Shown one piece after another: positions 1-8,195 of a DNA stretch of 33,380 nt; the first letter of the stretch is position 1; every line of letters starts with the position of its first letter. The stretch is from Candidatus Kapaibacterium sp. Lineage in GTDB: Bacteria > Bacteroidota > Ignavibacteria > Kapaibacteriales > Kapaibacteriaceae. The position numbers were made by a program, and so were the translations under genes. Where the stretch lies: NCBI GenBank assembly GCA_018883125.1, contig VEQR01000023.1, positions 1 through 33,380 of the forward strand, read 5' to 3'. Below the pieces are notes generated by a model. The model saw nothing but the letters and a program-made list of their open reading frames with translations, was not told the DNA's origin and did not search any database.

Positions 1-245
1 ATCAGTCATCAGTCATCAGTCATCAGTCATCAGTCATCAGTCATCAGTCATCAGTCATCAGTCATCAGTCATCAGTCATCAGTCATCAGTCATCAGTCAT
101 CAGTCATCAGTCATCAGTCATCAGTCACCAGTCATCAGTCATCAGTCATCAGTCATCAGTCATCAGTAATCAGTAATCAGTAATCAGTAATCAGTAATCA
201 GTAATCAGTAATCAGTAATCAGTAATCAGTAATCAGTCATCAGTC
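1..245. repeat. 7-bp tandem repeat, 35 units (ATCAGTC / ATCAGTA)
   Basis: Uninterrupted heptanucleotide array, cut by the window start. Units 1-161 are ATCAGTC (23 copies, one of them ACCAGTC at 127-133). Then come ten ATCAGTA units (162-231) and two more ATCAGTC units (232-245). The array reaches the stop codon of the minus-strand aldo/keto reductase at 247-249 and may contribute a base pattern to it. There are no spacers, so it is not a CRISPR array. Since 7 is not a multiple of 3 and the minus-strand unit contains TGA, all three minus-strand frames are closed by it. The block structure suggests expansion by slippage after a single C-to-A change. Function unknown. Confidence 0.97.
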
Positions 246-246
246 A

Positions 247-1218
247 TCACCACGCATACGCCTCCGGTGCTTGGTTGCCCGGACCCGGCCAGATGCGATC
301 CAGTTCGGCGAGTGTTTCTACATCAAGCGTAAGATTCATCGACGCAACGTTGGCGTCGAGCTGTTCAACCGTGCGGGGGCCAATGATGGGGCTCGTAACA
401 CCGTCACGCTGCAGCAGCCATGCAAGGGCAACGTCGGCACAGTCGATGCCGAGCTTGGCGCAGAGAGCTTCATAGCGTTCAACCTGCGGACGGAGCTTTT
501 CGGCGGCTTCGATGAGTTGCGGACGCTTGCGTCGCAGTGTGTCGGACTTTGAGAAGATGCCGGCCAGCAAGCCCCCTCCAAGCGGACTCCATGGGATCAT
601 TGCCATGCCGTAGGCTTTCGCGGCGGGGATGACCTCGAGTTCTACATGACGATTGCGAAGAGAGTACACGCTCTGCTCGCTGACGAGTCCGAGGAAGTGA
701 CGCTGTTTGGCCATTTCGTTGGCTTGTGCCATGTTCCATGCAGCAAAGTTGCTCGAGCCCACATAGAGGATCTTTCCTTCACGCACGAGCTGCTCCATGG
801 CCTGCCATACTTCCTCCCACGGAGTTGCCCGGTCGATATGATGCATCTGATAGAGATCGATGTGATCGGTCTTGAGTCGACGTAGCGAATCCTCGCAGGC
901 CTTCTTGATGTGGTAGGCCGAGCATCCGCGGTCATTCACGCCATCGCCCATTGCAGTGTAAAGTTTTGTGGCAAGCACGATCTTGTCGCGTCGAGACGGA
1001 TCCTGGCTGAGCCAGTTACCGATGACTTCTTCGGTGCGCCCCTTGCCCTTATCCCATCCGTATACATTAGCCGTGTCGAAGAAGTTGATGCCATGTTCAA
1101 GAGCCCGACTCATGATCGGGAACGAATCTTGTTCTTCGATCCAGTATCCGAAGTTCATGGTGCCAAGGCATAGCTTCGAGACTTTGACGCCGGTGCGTCC
1201 GAGGTTGACGTAGTTCAT
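247..1218 (-). CDS. Aldo/keto reductase family oxidoreductase
   Basis: The 323-residue product has the usual length of NAD(P)H-dependent aldo/keto reductases, cytosolic TIM-barrel enzymes that reduce aldehydes and ketones. The catalytic tetrad is visible: Asp48 in NFFDTANVYG, Tyr53, Lys85 in LATK and a His at 126/127 in QMHH. The C-terminal cofactor-binding segment is present (SPIIGPRTVEQLDANV). The start is the ATG at 1216-1218, giving MNYVNLGRTGVKVS, the normal family N-terminus; the frame stays open upstream but that extension has no family resemblance. The physiological substrate cannot be told. The gene diverges from the acyltransferase gene at 1331, and its stop codon lies against the heptamer array at 1-245, so its transcript would run into the repeat. 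Confidence 0.93.
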   Translation of the reverse strand: MNYVNLGRTGVKVSKLCLGTMNFGYWIEEQDSFPIMSRALEHGINFFDTANVYGWDKGKGRTEEVIGNWLSQDPSRRDKIVLATKLYTAMGDGVNDRGCSAYHIKKACEDSLRRLKTDHIDLYQMHHIDRATPWEEVWQAMEQLVREGKILYVGSSNFAAWNMAQANEMAKQRHFLGLVSEQSVYSLRNRHVELEVIPAAKAYGMAMIPWSPLGGGLLAGIFSKSDTLRRKRPQLIEAAEKLRPQVERYEALCAKLGIDCADVALAWLLQRDGVTSPIIGPRTVEQLDANVASMNLTLDVETLAELDRIWPGPGNQAPEAYAW

Positions 1219-1330
1219 GGTGATTATTCGATTGTTGAGATATCCACTTATCAAGTTACGGCTCGTCGTGTTTCCAATTCTTAGCCGATAGCACAACACT
1301 ATCGTAATACTACCGTTGTAACGTCGCGTC
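1219..1330. promoter_or_regulatory. Divergent intergenic region with inverted repeat CGATAG-N7-CTATCG
   Basis: This 112-bp gap separates the divergent aldo/keto reductase and acyltransferase genes, so it should hold promoters for both. A perfect 6-bp inverted repeat with a 7-nt spacer lies at 1286-1291 / 1299-1304. It has the size of a dimeric regulator operator, but could be chance. No clear TAnnTTTG box is visible on either strand; a weak match (TAACGTCG) lies 4 nt before the GTG at 1331. Confidence 0.35.
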
Positions 1331-3136
1331 GTGCCAAACTCAAACCCAGCGGCGGGTTTCCGTCGCAACCTCGTGACGACTGACCAACTGGCCTCAATGC
1401 TTGGGCTTTCGAGCAGCAACCCCCTCGTGAGGATTGCTTGGAATACTCTCAGTCTCTCGCAGATCAATGACCTCTATTCGGCAGTCGCACACCTCAAGGG
1501 CGATACGTTTCTCGACGAGTTCTTCTCGACGATGAACATTGATTTGAGTTTCGACCAAGCTGAGCTTGAACGGATTCCTGATCAGGGTCCGGTGTTGATT
1601 GTGTCAAATCATCCGTTCGGAGCCGTGGATGGGCTGGCACTCATCTCACTTGTTCGAAAGCGTCGTCCTGACGTACGCGTGATGGCCAATGGTATCCTAT
1701 CAATGGTGGAACCACTTTCTGATGTCGTGATCTCTGTCGACCCCTTCCGCCGCGTCTCATCCCAAGGGGCCAACACGAGCGGAATGCGACAATGTTTGAG
1801 ACATGTGAGGCAGGGCGGAGCGTTGATCGTTTTCCCGGCTGGGGAAGTGTCAGCACCTCAGGGATCAGAAAGCGATCCACTCGACAAGCCGTGGGACATT
1901 TCGGTGATGAAGCTTATTCAGAAGACCTCTGCAGTAATCGTTCCAGTCCATATTCCGGGCAGAAACTCCGAGATGTTCTATCGAGTGGGCAAGATTCACC
2001 CGCGACTACGAACGGCGTGGCTTCCTCGCGAACTCTTGAAGAAGCGTAACTCAAGAATCGACGTCACTATTGGCCGGTCCGTCGATCGACAAATCCTGGC
2101 GCGCCTTTCTGATCCCGAGGAGTTGGGACGTTATCTGCGTGCGCATGTGTATGCTCTGGCCAACAGATTTGACAAGGGATGTCGTCGAGCAGCAGTGAGA
2201 GTATCACCCCAGCATGATATCGTTGAGGCTCTCGACCCGCGCTCTGTTGCCAACGAAATTTCCTTGCTTGCCTCTTGCAAGATCATCGAACAAGGCGGCT
2301 TTGAATTGTACCTACTGAATGGAGACGCCGCGCCAGCGGTGCTTCACGAAATCGGACGGCTTCGTGAGATAACATTCCGTGACGTTGGAGAAGGCACTGG
2401 TAATTCAATTGATGTCGATTCCTTTGATCGCCACTATCAGCATCTGGTACTCTGGCATCCCGAATCGTCGATGATCGTGGGTGCCTACCGCCTCGGTCAT
2501 GGTGCTCAGTGCATTAAGCGCCACGGAGCAGCCGGAATGTACATTTCGACTCTCTTCTCTATAGATGAACAGGGACGAAAACTTCTGCAATCGAGCCTGG
2601 AGTTGGGTCGCTCATTTGTTCGCAAAGAGTTTCAGCGTCACCGACTACCCCTATTCCTTCTTTGGCGTGGGATCCTTCAGTACGTCTCGCAAAACCCAGA
2701 GATACGCTCGATCATTGGACCGGTCTCGATTAGTGCAGACTACTCCGATGTATCAAAGGTTCTGATGATCGAGTTCTTCCAACGTCAGGCACAGTCATCG
2801 GCATTCTGCGGGCATGTCGTTCCCGTACAGAGGTACGTCCCACAGCGGACAGCCGGAGTCGACCTCAATGCCCTCTTGGCACCTGTTGGTGGTGAATTGC
2901 GCCAGCTTGACCGAGTTATCGGTCAACTCGAGGCATCCTTGCGGACAACTCCGGTGTTGATTCGCAAATACTGTGCACAGAACGCCAAGATCGTTGCTTT
3001 CAACGTCGATCCGAACTTCAATAATGCCCTCGATGGATTCATGGTCCTTGACGTGTCCGACATTCGGAGTGAGCTTGAGGAGATGACGCGCTGTCGGATT
3101 TCCAGCTCGATCGAGCAGGAACCGCAAAGGCCCTGA
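1331..3136 (+). CDS. Two-domain acyltransferase, OlsF-like (ornithine lipid synthesis)
   Basis: A 601-residue fusion. The N-terminal half (about 20-290) is a lysophospholipid/1-acylglycerol-3-phosphate acyltransferase (PlsC-type) domain, with His94 and Asp100 in SNHPFGAVDG and the FPAGEVS block at 168-174. The C-terminal half (about 320-600) resembles the GNAT-fold OlsB family (FDRHYQHLVLWHP, IVGAYRLG, YISTLFS). In characterised OlsF proteins the N-terminal domain does O-acylation and the C-terminal domain N-acylation of ornithine, making ornithine lipid at the membrane; that role is inferred here from domain order. The start is GTG at 1331; GTG at 1373, just before the conserved TTDQLA segment, is an alternative. 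leuS follows 20 nt downstream. A different amino-acid substrate (glycine, lysine) is possible. Confidence 0.72.
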   Translation: MPNSNPAAGFRRNLVTTDQLASMLGLSSSNPLVRIAWNTLSLSQINDLYSAVAHLKGDTFLDEFFSTMNIDLSFDQAELERIPDQGPVLIVSNHPFGAVDGLALISLVRKRRPDVRVMANGILSMVEPLSDVVISVDPFRRVSSQGANTSGMRQCLRHVRQGGALIVFPAGEVSAPQGSESDPLDKPWDISVMKLIQKTSAVIVPVHIPGRNSEMFYRVGKIHPRLRTAWLPRELLKKRNSRIDVTIGRSVDRQILARLSDPEELGRYLRAHVYALANRFDKGCRRAAVRVSPQHDIVEALDPRSVANEISLLASCKIIEQGGFELYLLNGDAAPAVLHEIGRLREITFRDVGEGTGNSIDVDSFDRHYQHLVLWHPESSMIVGAYRLGHGAQCIKRHGAAGMYISTLFSIDEQGRKLLQSSLELGRSFVRKEFQRHRLPLFLLWRGILQYVSQNPEIRSIIGPVSISADYSDVSKVLMIEFFQRQAQSSAFCGHVVPVQRYVPQRTAGVDLNALLAPVGGELRQLDRVIGQLEASLRTTPVLIRKYCAQNAKIVAFNVDPNFNNALDGFMVLDVSDIRSELEEMTRCRISSSIEQEPQRP

Positions 3137-3145
3137 CAAGCCCCC

Positions 3146-3153
3146 TATATTTG
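3146..3153 (+). promoter_or_regulatory. TAnnTTTG promoter box 3 nt before leuS start
   Basis: TATATTTG matches the Bacteroidota -7 element exactly. It ends 3 nt before the leuS ATG at 3157, so transcription would begin at or beside the start codon, giving a leaderless mRNA. No TTG is seen at the expected -33 distance. Confidence 0.5.
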
Positions 3154-3156
3154 CGG

Positions 3157-5706
3157 ATGCACTATCCATTCGCATCCATCGAAGAAAAGTGGCAGCGTCA
3201 CTGGGCCGACAACGCCACGTATCGGGTTTCTGACGACCACTCAAAGCCGAAGTATTACGTACTCGATATGTTCCCGTACCCTTCGGGGGCAGGCCTCCAT
3301 ATCGGTCATCCGGAAGGATACACGGCCACGGACATCGTAAGTCGCTTTAAGCGCATGTGCGGATTCAACGTTCTGCATCCTATGGGCTTTGATGCCTTTG
3401 GTCTGCCAACGGAGCGCTACAGCATGACGACGGGAATCCACCCTTCGATCGCTACGGCCAACAACATCGAGACATTCAAGCGTCAGCTCAATGCCATCGG
3501 CTTTGACTACGACTGGTCGCGCGAGGTCAACACAACTCTTCCGGAATACTACCGCTGGACGCAGTGGATGTTCCTTATGATGTACAATTCGTGGTTCGAT
3601 CGATCGGTCGGCAAGGCGCGTCATATCGACGAACTGCCGATCCCTGTGGATGTGACGTCGGCTGCAGACATCGAGACCTATCGTGATGCTCATCGTCTCG
3701 CCTACATCGCCTATAGCCCCGTGAACTGGTGCGAAGCACTCGGCACAGTATTGGCCAACGAAGAGGTAGATGAATGGAAAGAGAAGGGCTACACCGTCGA
3801 ACGACGTCCAATGCGCCAGTGGATGCTCCGCATCACGGAATATGCCGAGCGTCTGCTTGAAGATCTGACGCTGCTTGACTGGCCATCGTCGACGCTTGAA
3901 ATGCAGCGCCACTGGATCGGAAAGAGTCAGGGGGCTGAGGTACACTTCCCCGTTCAGGATCACGAGCACACCATAACGGTATTTACCACTCGTCCGGACA
4001 CGCTTTTCGGTGCCACATACTTGGTGGTTGCTCCCGAGCATCCGATCGTTGATCATATCGTGGCAGATGCCCATCGCACTGATGTGCTGTCCTATCGGGA
4101 GGTAACCGCGCTCAAGAGTGACCTCGAGCGGACCGAACTGAGCAAGGTCAAAACAGGCGTCTTCACTGGCGCGTATGCGATCAACCCCGCCAATGGAGTG
4201 GCAGTGCCGATCTGGGTAGCCGATTACGTGCTGGCCCATTACGGTACAGGTGCCATCATGGCCGTGCCCGGACATGACGAGCGAGACCACGAATTCGCCA
4301 CATCCTTTGGCCTGCCGATCGTGCAAGTGGTGACACCGATCGACGGCTCGACGGCTGATGTAGCTGTTTCCGCTTTCTCGGACGACGGCATCGGCATGAG
4401 TTCGGAGAACTCTCATGTCTCACTGAACGGTCTGCCCACGGCCGATGCGAAGTCCACGATCATCGCGTGGCTTGAATCGTCCGGTGCGGGCAAGGAGCGC
4501 ACCCAATACCGCCTGCGCGACTGGCTCTTTTCACGTCAGCGCTACTGGGGCGAACCAATTCCGATCATGTTCTTCGAAGATGGCACAAAGCGCGCACTCG
4601 AGGCCGATGAGCTTCCGTTGCTACTGCCCGATGTGGCCGAATTCAAGCCGGCCGGCACGGGCGAGTCGCCCCTTGCCACCGTTGAGTCGTGGGTCAATTT
4701 CGTCGATCCCAAAACAGGCAAGAAGGCGCGCCTTGAGACCAACACCATGCCTCAGTGGGCTGGTTCCTGTTGGTACTACCTGCGCTACTGTGACCCACGG
4801 AATGCGGAGATCTTCTGTGCATCGGATGCGGAGAGATATTGGATGGGCAAGGATGGAGTGGACCTCTATGTTGGAGGGGGCGAGCATGCCGTACTCCACC
4901 TTCTCTATGCCCGATTCTGGCACAAGGTCCTCTATGACTTCGGCTACGTGTCAACGCCTGAACCATTCAAGCGGTTGTTCCACCAGGGCCTGATCATGGG
5001 CGAGGACGGACGGAAGATGTCGAAGTCGCTCGGTAATGTGGTCAATCCCGACGAAGTGATCTCTGCTCACGGTGCCGATGCTCTGCGTCTCTACGAAATG
5101 TTCCTGGGTCCACTCGAGGCCTCCAAGCCATGGAACACCACCGGTATCGAAGGAGTCACACGATTTCTGAATCGCACGTGGCGCATGATAGCCACCGAAG
5201 ATGGTGCTCTCTCCCCTGCCGTGCAGGATGTGTCTCTGCCGAATGATTCCGAGCGCGTGCTGCATGCGACCATCAAGAAGACACGCGAAGATGTTGATGC
5301 TCTGAGTTTCAATACAGCCATCGCGCAGCTCATGATCTTCGTCAATGAGTTTACGAAGCTCGAGGTACGTCCACGATCGGCCATGATGCAGTATTTGCAG
5401 TGCCTTGCCCCTTTCGCTCCTCATATCACTGAAGAGCTCTGGCAGATCCTTGGCTGCCATGGATCAATACATACGTCGTCATTCCCCGAGTATGATGCAT
5501 CAAAGCTTGTACTCGACGAGATTGAGATTGTTGTACAGATCAGCTCGAAGATCCGGGGCAAGGTTATCGCGCCGCTGAACGCCGATGCGGCAACAATCGC
5601 CTCGCTGGCGCGCCAGGACGAGGCCATTGCCAAGCATCTGGAGAACAAAGAGATCGTCCGAGAGATCTTTGTCCCAAACAAACTGATCAACTTCATCGTG
5701 AAGTAA
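3157..5706 (+). CDS. leuS: Leucine--tRNA ligase
   Basis: Class I aminoacyl-tRNA synthetase that charges tRNA-Leu in the cytosol. The 849-residue product has the HIGH motif (GLHIGHPEGYT), the CP1 editing domain (TTRPDTLFGATY, later TGAIMAVPGHDERD), the KMSKS loop (DGRKMSKSLGNV) and the C-terminal anticodon-binding region (LAPFAPHITEELWQ). The ATG at 3157 gives MHYPFASIEEKWQ, the usual start of the family; a TTG two codons earlier lies inside a promoter-like box and is less likely. There is no Shine-Dalgarno sequence, in keeping with the leaderless arrangement. The secreted-protein gene at 5710 begins 3 nt after the stop. Confidence 0.98.
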   Translation: MHYPFASIEEKWQRHWADNATYRVSDDHSKPKYYVLDMFPYPSGAGLHIGHPEGYTATDIVSRFKRMCGFNVLHPMGFDAFGLPTERYSMTTGIHPSIATANNIETFKRQLNAIGFDYDWSREVNTTLPEYYRWTQWMFLMMYNSWFDRSVGKARHIDELPIPVDVTSAADIETYRDAHRLAYIAYSPVNWCEALGTVLANEEVDEWKEKGYTVERRPMRQWMLRITEYAERLLEDLTLLDWPSSTLEMQRHWIGKSQGAEVHFPVQDHEHTITVFTTRPDTLFGATYLVVAPEHPIVDHIVADAHRTDVLSYREVTALKSDLERTELSKVKTGVFTGAYAINPANGVAVPIWVADYVLAHYGTGAIMAVPGHDERDHEFATSFGLPIVQVVTPIDGSTADVAVSAFSDDGIGMSSENSHVSLNGLPTADAKSTIIAWLESSGAGKERTQYRLRDWLFSRQRYWGEPIPIMFFEDGTKRALEADELPLLLPDVAEFKPAGTGESPLATVESWVNFVDPKTGKKARLETNTMPQWAGSCWYYLRYCDPRNAEIFCASDAERYWMGKDGVDLYVGGGEHAVLHLLYARFWHKVLYDFGYVSTPEPFKRLFHQGLIMGEDGRKMSKSLGNVVNPDEVISAHGADALRLYEMFLGPLEASKPWNTTGIEGVTRFLNRTWRMIATEDGALSPAVQDVSLPNDSERVLHATIKKTREDVDALSFNTAIAQLMIFVNEFTKLEVRPRSAMMQYLQCLAPFAPHITEELWQILGCHGSIHTSSFPEYDASKLVLDEIEIVVQISSKIRGKVIAPLNADAATIASLARQDEAIAKHLENKEIVREIFVPNKLINFIVK

Positions 5707-5709
5707 TCT

Positions 5710-6891
5710 ATGAGACAACTCAGCGTGCGGCTGCTTATCGTGCTTGCCGTGGCTACGGCCTATGCGCAGGATGCTCCGCCGTACTTCGGCGGACCCTTTG
5801 TGGTTGGCACGACCCCTCTGAAGGATCTTCCGGAGGTGTCCGGCCTTGCAGCGTCGTCTCTGAATCCGGGCCTGATCTGGATGCACAACGATTCCGGTGA
5901 TGAGCCGCGCGTCTATGCGGTAATCCTGCCGGGACGGATTGCGGCCCGGGTGCGATTGCAGGGGGCTACCCATATCGACTGGGAGGACATCGCCCGAGGT
6001 CCGGGACCAGAACCTGGCGCAAGCTACCTGTACGTGGCCGACATCGGCGACAACTCCGCCAAGCGCAGCAGCGTGACGGTGTATCGGATCCATGAACCGC
6101 GCATCGACACCTCTCAGCGAGATGTGCAGATGATGATTCCATCGGACTCTGTGGAGAGATTCACGCTGCGCTACCCCGACGGTGCGCGTGATGCGGAAGC
6201 ATTGCTGGTCGATCCTCGTACGGGCGACATTGTGATCGTGACCAAGCGAGAGCAGCGCTGTAGGGTCTATTCAGTGAGCGGTCCACACCAGAATGGAAGT
6301 GACCGACCTCTCACCTATCACGGTGAGATCCCGTTGCAGCTTGTCACCGGTGGCGATGTGTCGCCCGACGGATCGATGATCCTGCTGAAGACCTACATGC
6401 AGATACGCCTTTGGAAACGCGCCGACCAATCGTCACTGGCGTCGGCGATCACCGGTGCCGGCTTGCCCCTTCCCTACATGCCGGAGCGTCAGGGAGAGGC
6501 GATCGGTTTTACGGCCGCGGGCGACTGCTACTACGCCACGTCGGAATGCGAGAATGGTGGACCGGCGGCTGCGATCATGCTCTATCCATCAGCACCAAGT
6601 AGGGCTGCGGCCGAGGCTGCGCGCGACGTGCGCCTACCGTCCATCCAGGTCAGGCGAATGCTCCCGACAGGCACAACATATCGCGTGCGATATTCTGTGC
6701 CCGAGGTCGAGCGTGTAACACTGACCGTTCATAATGCGGCAATGTTCAAGATCATGACGCTGGCCGAGGACACGGCTGAGTCCGGCCCTCAGGAGCGCAC
6801 CTTCGATGCGGCCAAGCTTCCGCCGGGAATCTATGCCGTAGTGCTGGAAACAACCTCTGCCCGCGTGGCAACGACTGTGGAGATCCGATGA
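5710..6891 (+). CDS. Secreted phytase/esterase-like beta-propeller protein
   Basis: 393 residues with a signal peptide (hydrophobic residues 5-17, likely cleavage after AYAQ around residue 20). The body has the pattern of secreted proteins annotated as esterase-like activity of phytase: SGLAAS, WMHNDSGDEPRVYAV, DWEDIA, YVADIGDNSAKR, then DAEALLVDPRTGDIVIVTK. Such proteins are thought to form beta-propellers, and substrates are mostly unproven. A C-terminal beta-rich tail of about 70 residues (VRYSVPEVERVTLTVHN to GIYAVVLETTSARV) resembles a T9SS sorting-type domain, weaker than those in the proteins ending at 20350 and 27683. The gene starts 3 nt after leuS and overlaps the next gene by ATGA, so the two secreted proteins are probably co-expressed. 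Confidence 0.68.
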   Translation: MRQLSVRLLIVLAVATAYAQDAPPYFGGPFVVGTTPLKDLPEVSGLAASSLNPGLIWMHNDSGDEPRVYAVILPGRIAARVRLQGATHIDWEDIARGPGPEPGASYLYVADIGDNSAKRSSVTVYRIHEPRIDTSQRDVQMMIPSDSVERFTLRYPDGARDAEALLVDPRTGDIVIVTKREQRCRVYSVSGPHQNGSDRPLTYHGEIPLQLVTGGDVSPDGSMILLKTYMQIRLWKRADQSSLASAITGAGLPLPYMPERQGEAIGFTAAGDCYYATSECENGGPAAAIMLYPSAPSRAAAEAARDVRLPSIQVRRMLPTGTTYRVRYSVPEVERVTLTVHNAAMFKIMTLAEDTAESGPQERTFDAAKLPPGIYAVVLETTSARVATTVEIR

Positions 6892-8177
6892 AACGATCAC
6901 TGCAACGGGGCTATGTGCTTGCCCTGTCTCTGTTCATGCTCGTGCCAACAATGGCAATTGGCGACGATGCCGCCGTTAAGCGTCGGCTCGATGAGGTCTG
7001 CACCATTCTTTCCGGTGGACCGGTTCTGTATGAGTCGATATTCACTGCGGAATTTCTCAAGCAAGTACCACCGGCCAAGCTGACGATGCTTGCCGGACAG
7101 CTCGCCGGCGATGCAGGGCCGTGCACCGGCATGCGGATCGTTGAACGTCGCTCGGGATATCAAGTATCGGCCGAAGCAACCACGAAAAATGGATACACCA
7201 TTCCGGTGTTGCTCACCATTGAAATGCAGGCCCCCTACCGCATTGCCGGACTCTTTCTGCGTCCACCAGTAAAGGCCGTTGCCTCTCTGGAGTCGCTCAG
7301 GAAGGAATTTGAGACGCTCCCCGGACGTGTGTCATTCCATGCGGTAAATCTTGGCGGTGGGGTAAACATCTGTTCTCTTGCCCCCTCGGAACAACTGCCG
7401 ATCGGCTCGACCTTCAAGCTGTATGTTCTCGGAGAGCTCGTAAGATCTATCCGAAAGAAGGAGCGCAATTGGACCGACGTTGTCAAGCTCGACTCCGCAT
7501 GGCGTTCGCTTCCATCCGGCCGACTGCATACATGGCCCCATGGGTCACCATTGACGCTGCACTCTCTGGCCACGATGATGATCTCTGAGAGTGATAACAC
7601 GGCCACAGACGCGCTCATCCGTTTGCTCGGTCCGAATCGCATCTCCCAGCAGATGTCGGCCATGGGTCATGACCGGCCCGACCTGAATCTACCCTTCGTT
7701 ACAACGTTGCAAGCATTCAAACTGAAATACGCCGATGCATCGACCGGCAAGCGTTTTGCCGCCGCCGGTTCCGACGAACGCAACGTTATCCTGCGCCAAA
7801 TTGATACCTCGATCACGTACGACTCGATCACCCCGGCAACCGAGCCCGTATTGTCAGACAAGGTCGAATGGTTTGCCTCAACGGCGGATCTGTGCCGCGC
7901 TATGGATTGGTTCCGAGCCGATGCCGTGATGCAGAAAGACTTCTCCGCTCTCGACATTCTTGGGGTCAACCCCGGTATCCAGAACGCAAAGGTGTGGAAA
8001 CACGTCGGCTTCAAAGGGGGCTCAGAACCGGGTGTGATCAACCTGACCTATCTGCTCGAGCACCCCAACGGCAGCTGGTACGGCATCAGCGGAACCTGGT
8101 CCAACCCCAACGGCACCGTTGAAGAGATGCGATTCGTCGGCCTGCTCGAACGTGCCGTGCAGTTACTGGAGAAGTGA
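6888..8177 (+). CDS. Secreted serine hydrolase, class A beta-lactamase fold (ORF12/Cpe-like layout)
   Basis: 429 residues: signal peptide (about 1-25), an N-terminal helper domain (about 28-125) and a beta-lactamase2-type domain (about 140-429). The SxxK motif is Ser174-Thr-Phe-Lys177 and the SDN motif is Ser235-Asp236-Asn237. The third motif reads KGG (376-378) instead of KTG. The omega-loop segment RPDLN (263-267) lines up with the EPELN of class A enzymes but has Arg where the deacylating Glu166 should be. The layout matches the LpqF/clavulanate ORF12 group, where a small N-terminal domain precedes an esterase-like serine hydrolase. True beta-lactamase activity is therefore doubtful; periplasmic esterase or amide hydrolase is more likely. 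It overlaps the upstream gene by 4 nt. Confidence 0.78.
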   Translation: MKRSLQRGYVLALSLFMLVPTMAIGDDAAVKRRLDEVCTILSGGPVLYESIFTAEFLKQVPPAKLTMLAGQLAGDAGPCTGMRIVERRSGYQVSAEATTKNGYTIPVLLTIEMQAPYRIAGLFLRPPVKAVASLESLRKEFETLPGRVSFHAVNLGGGVNICSLAPSEQLPIGSTFKLYVLGELVRSIRKKERNWTDVVKLDSAWRSLPSGRLHTWPHGSPLTLHSLATMMISESDNTATDALIRLLGPNRISQQMSAMGHDRPDLNLPFVTTLQAFKLKYADASTGKRFAAAGSDERNVILRQIDTSITYDSITPATEPVLSDKVEWFASTADLCRAMDWFRADAVMQKDFSALDILGVNPGIQNAKVWKHVGFKGGSEPGVINLTYLLEHPNGSWYGISGTWSNPNGTVEEMRFVGLLERAVQLLEK

Positions 8178-8195
8178 GATGCCCTTTGTGTCGGG

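Noticed and set aside
1-245. CRISPR-like repetitive start
   Set aside because: Head-to-tail 7-bp units with no spacers and no cas genes.
3241-4416. 391-codon open frame antisense to leuS
   Set aside because: Lies wholly inside leuS on the other strand and shows no family features.
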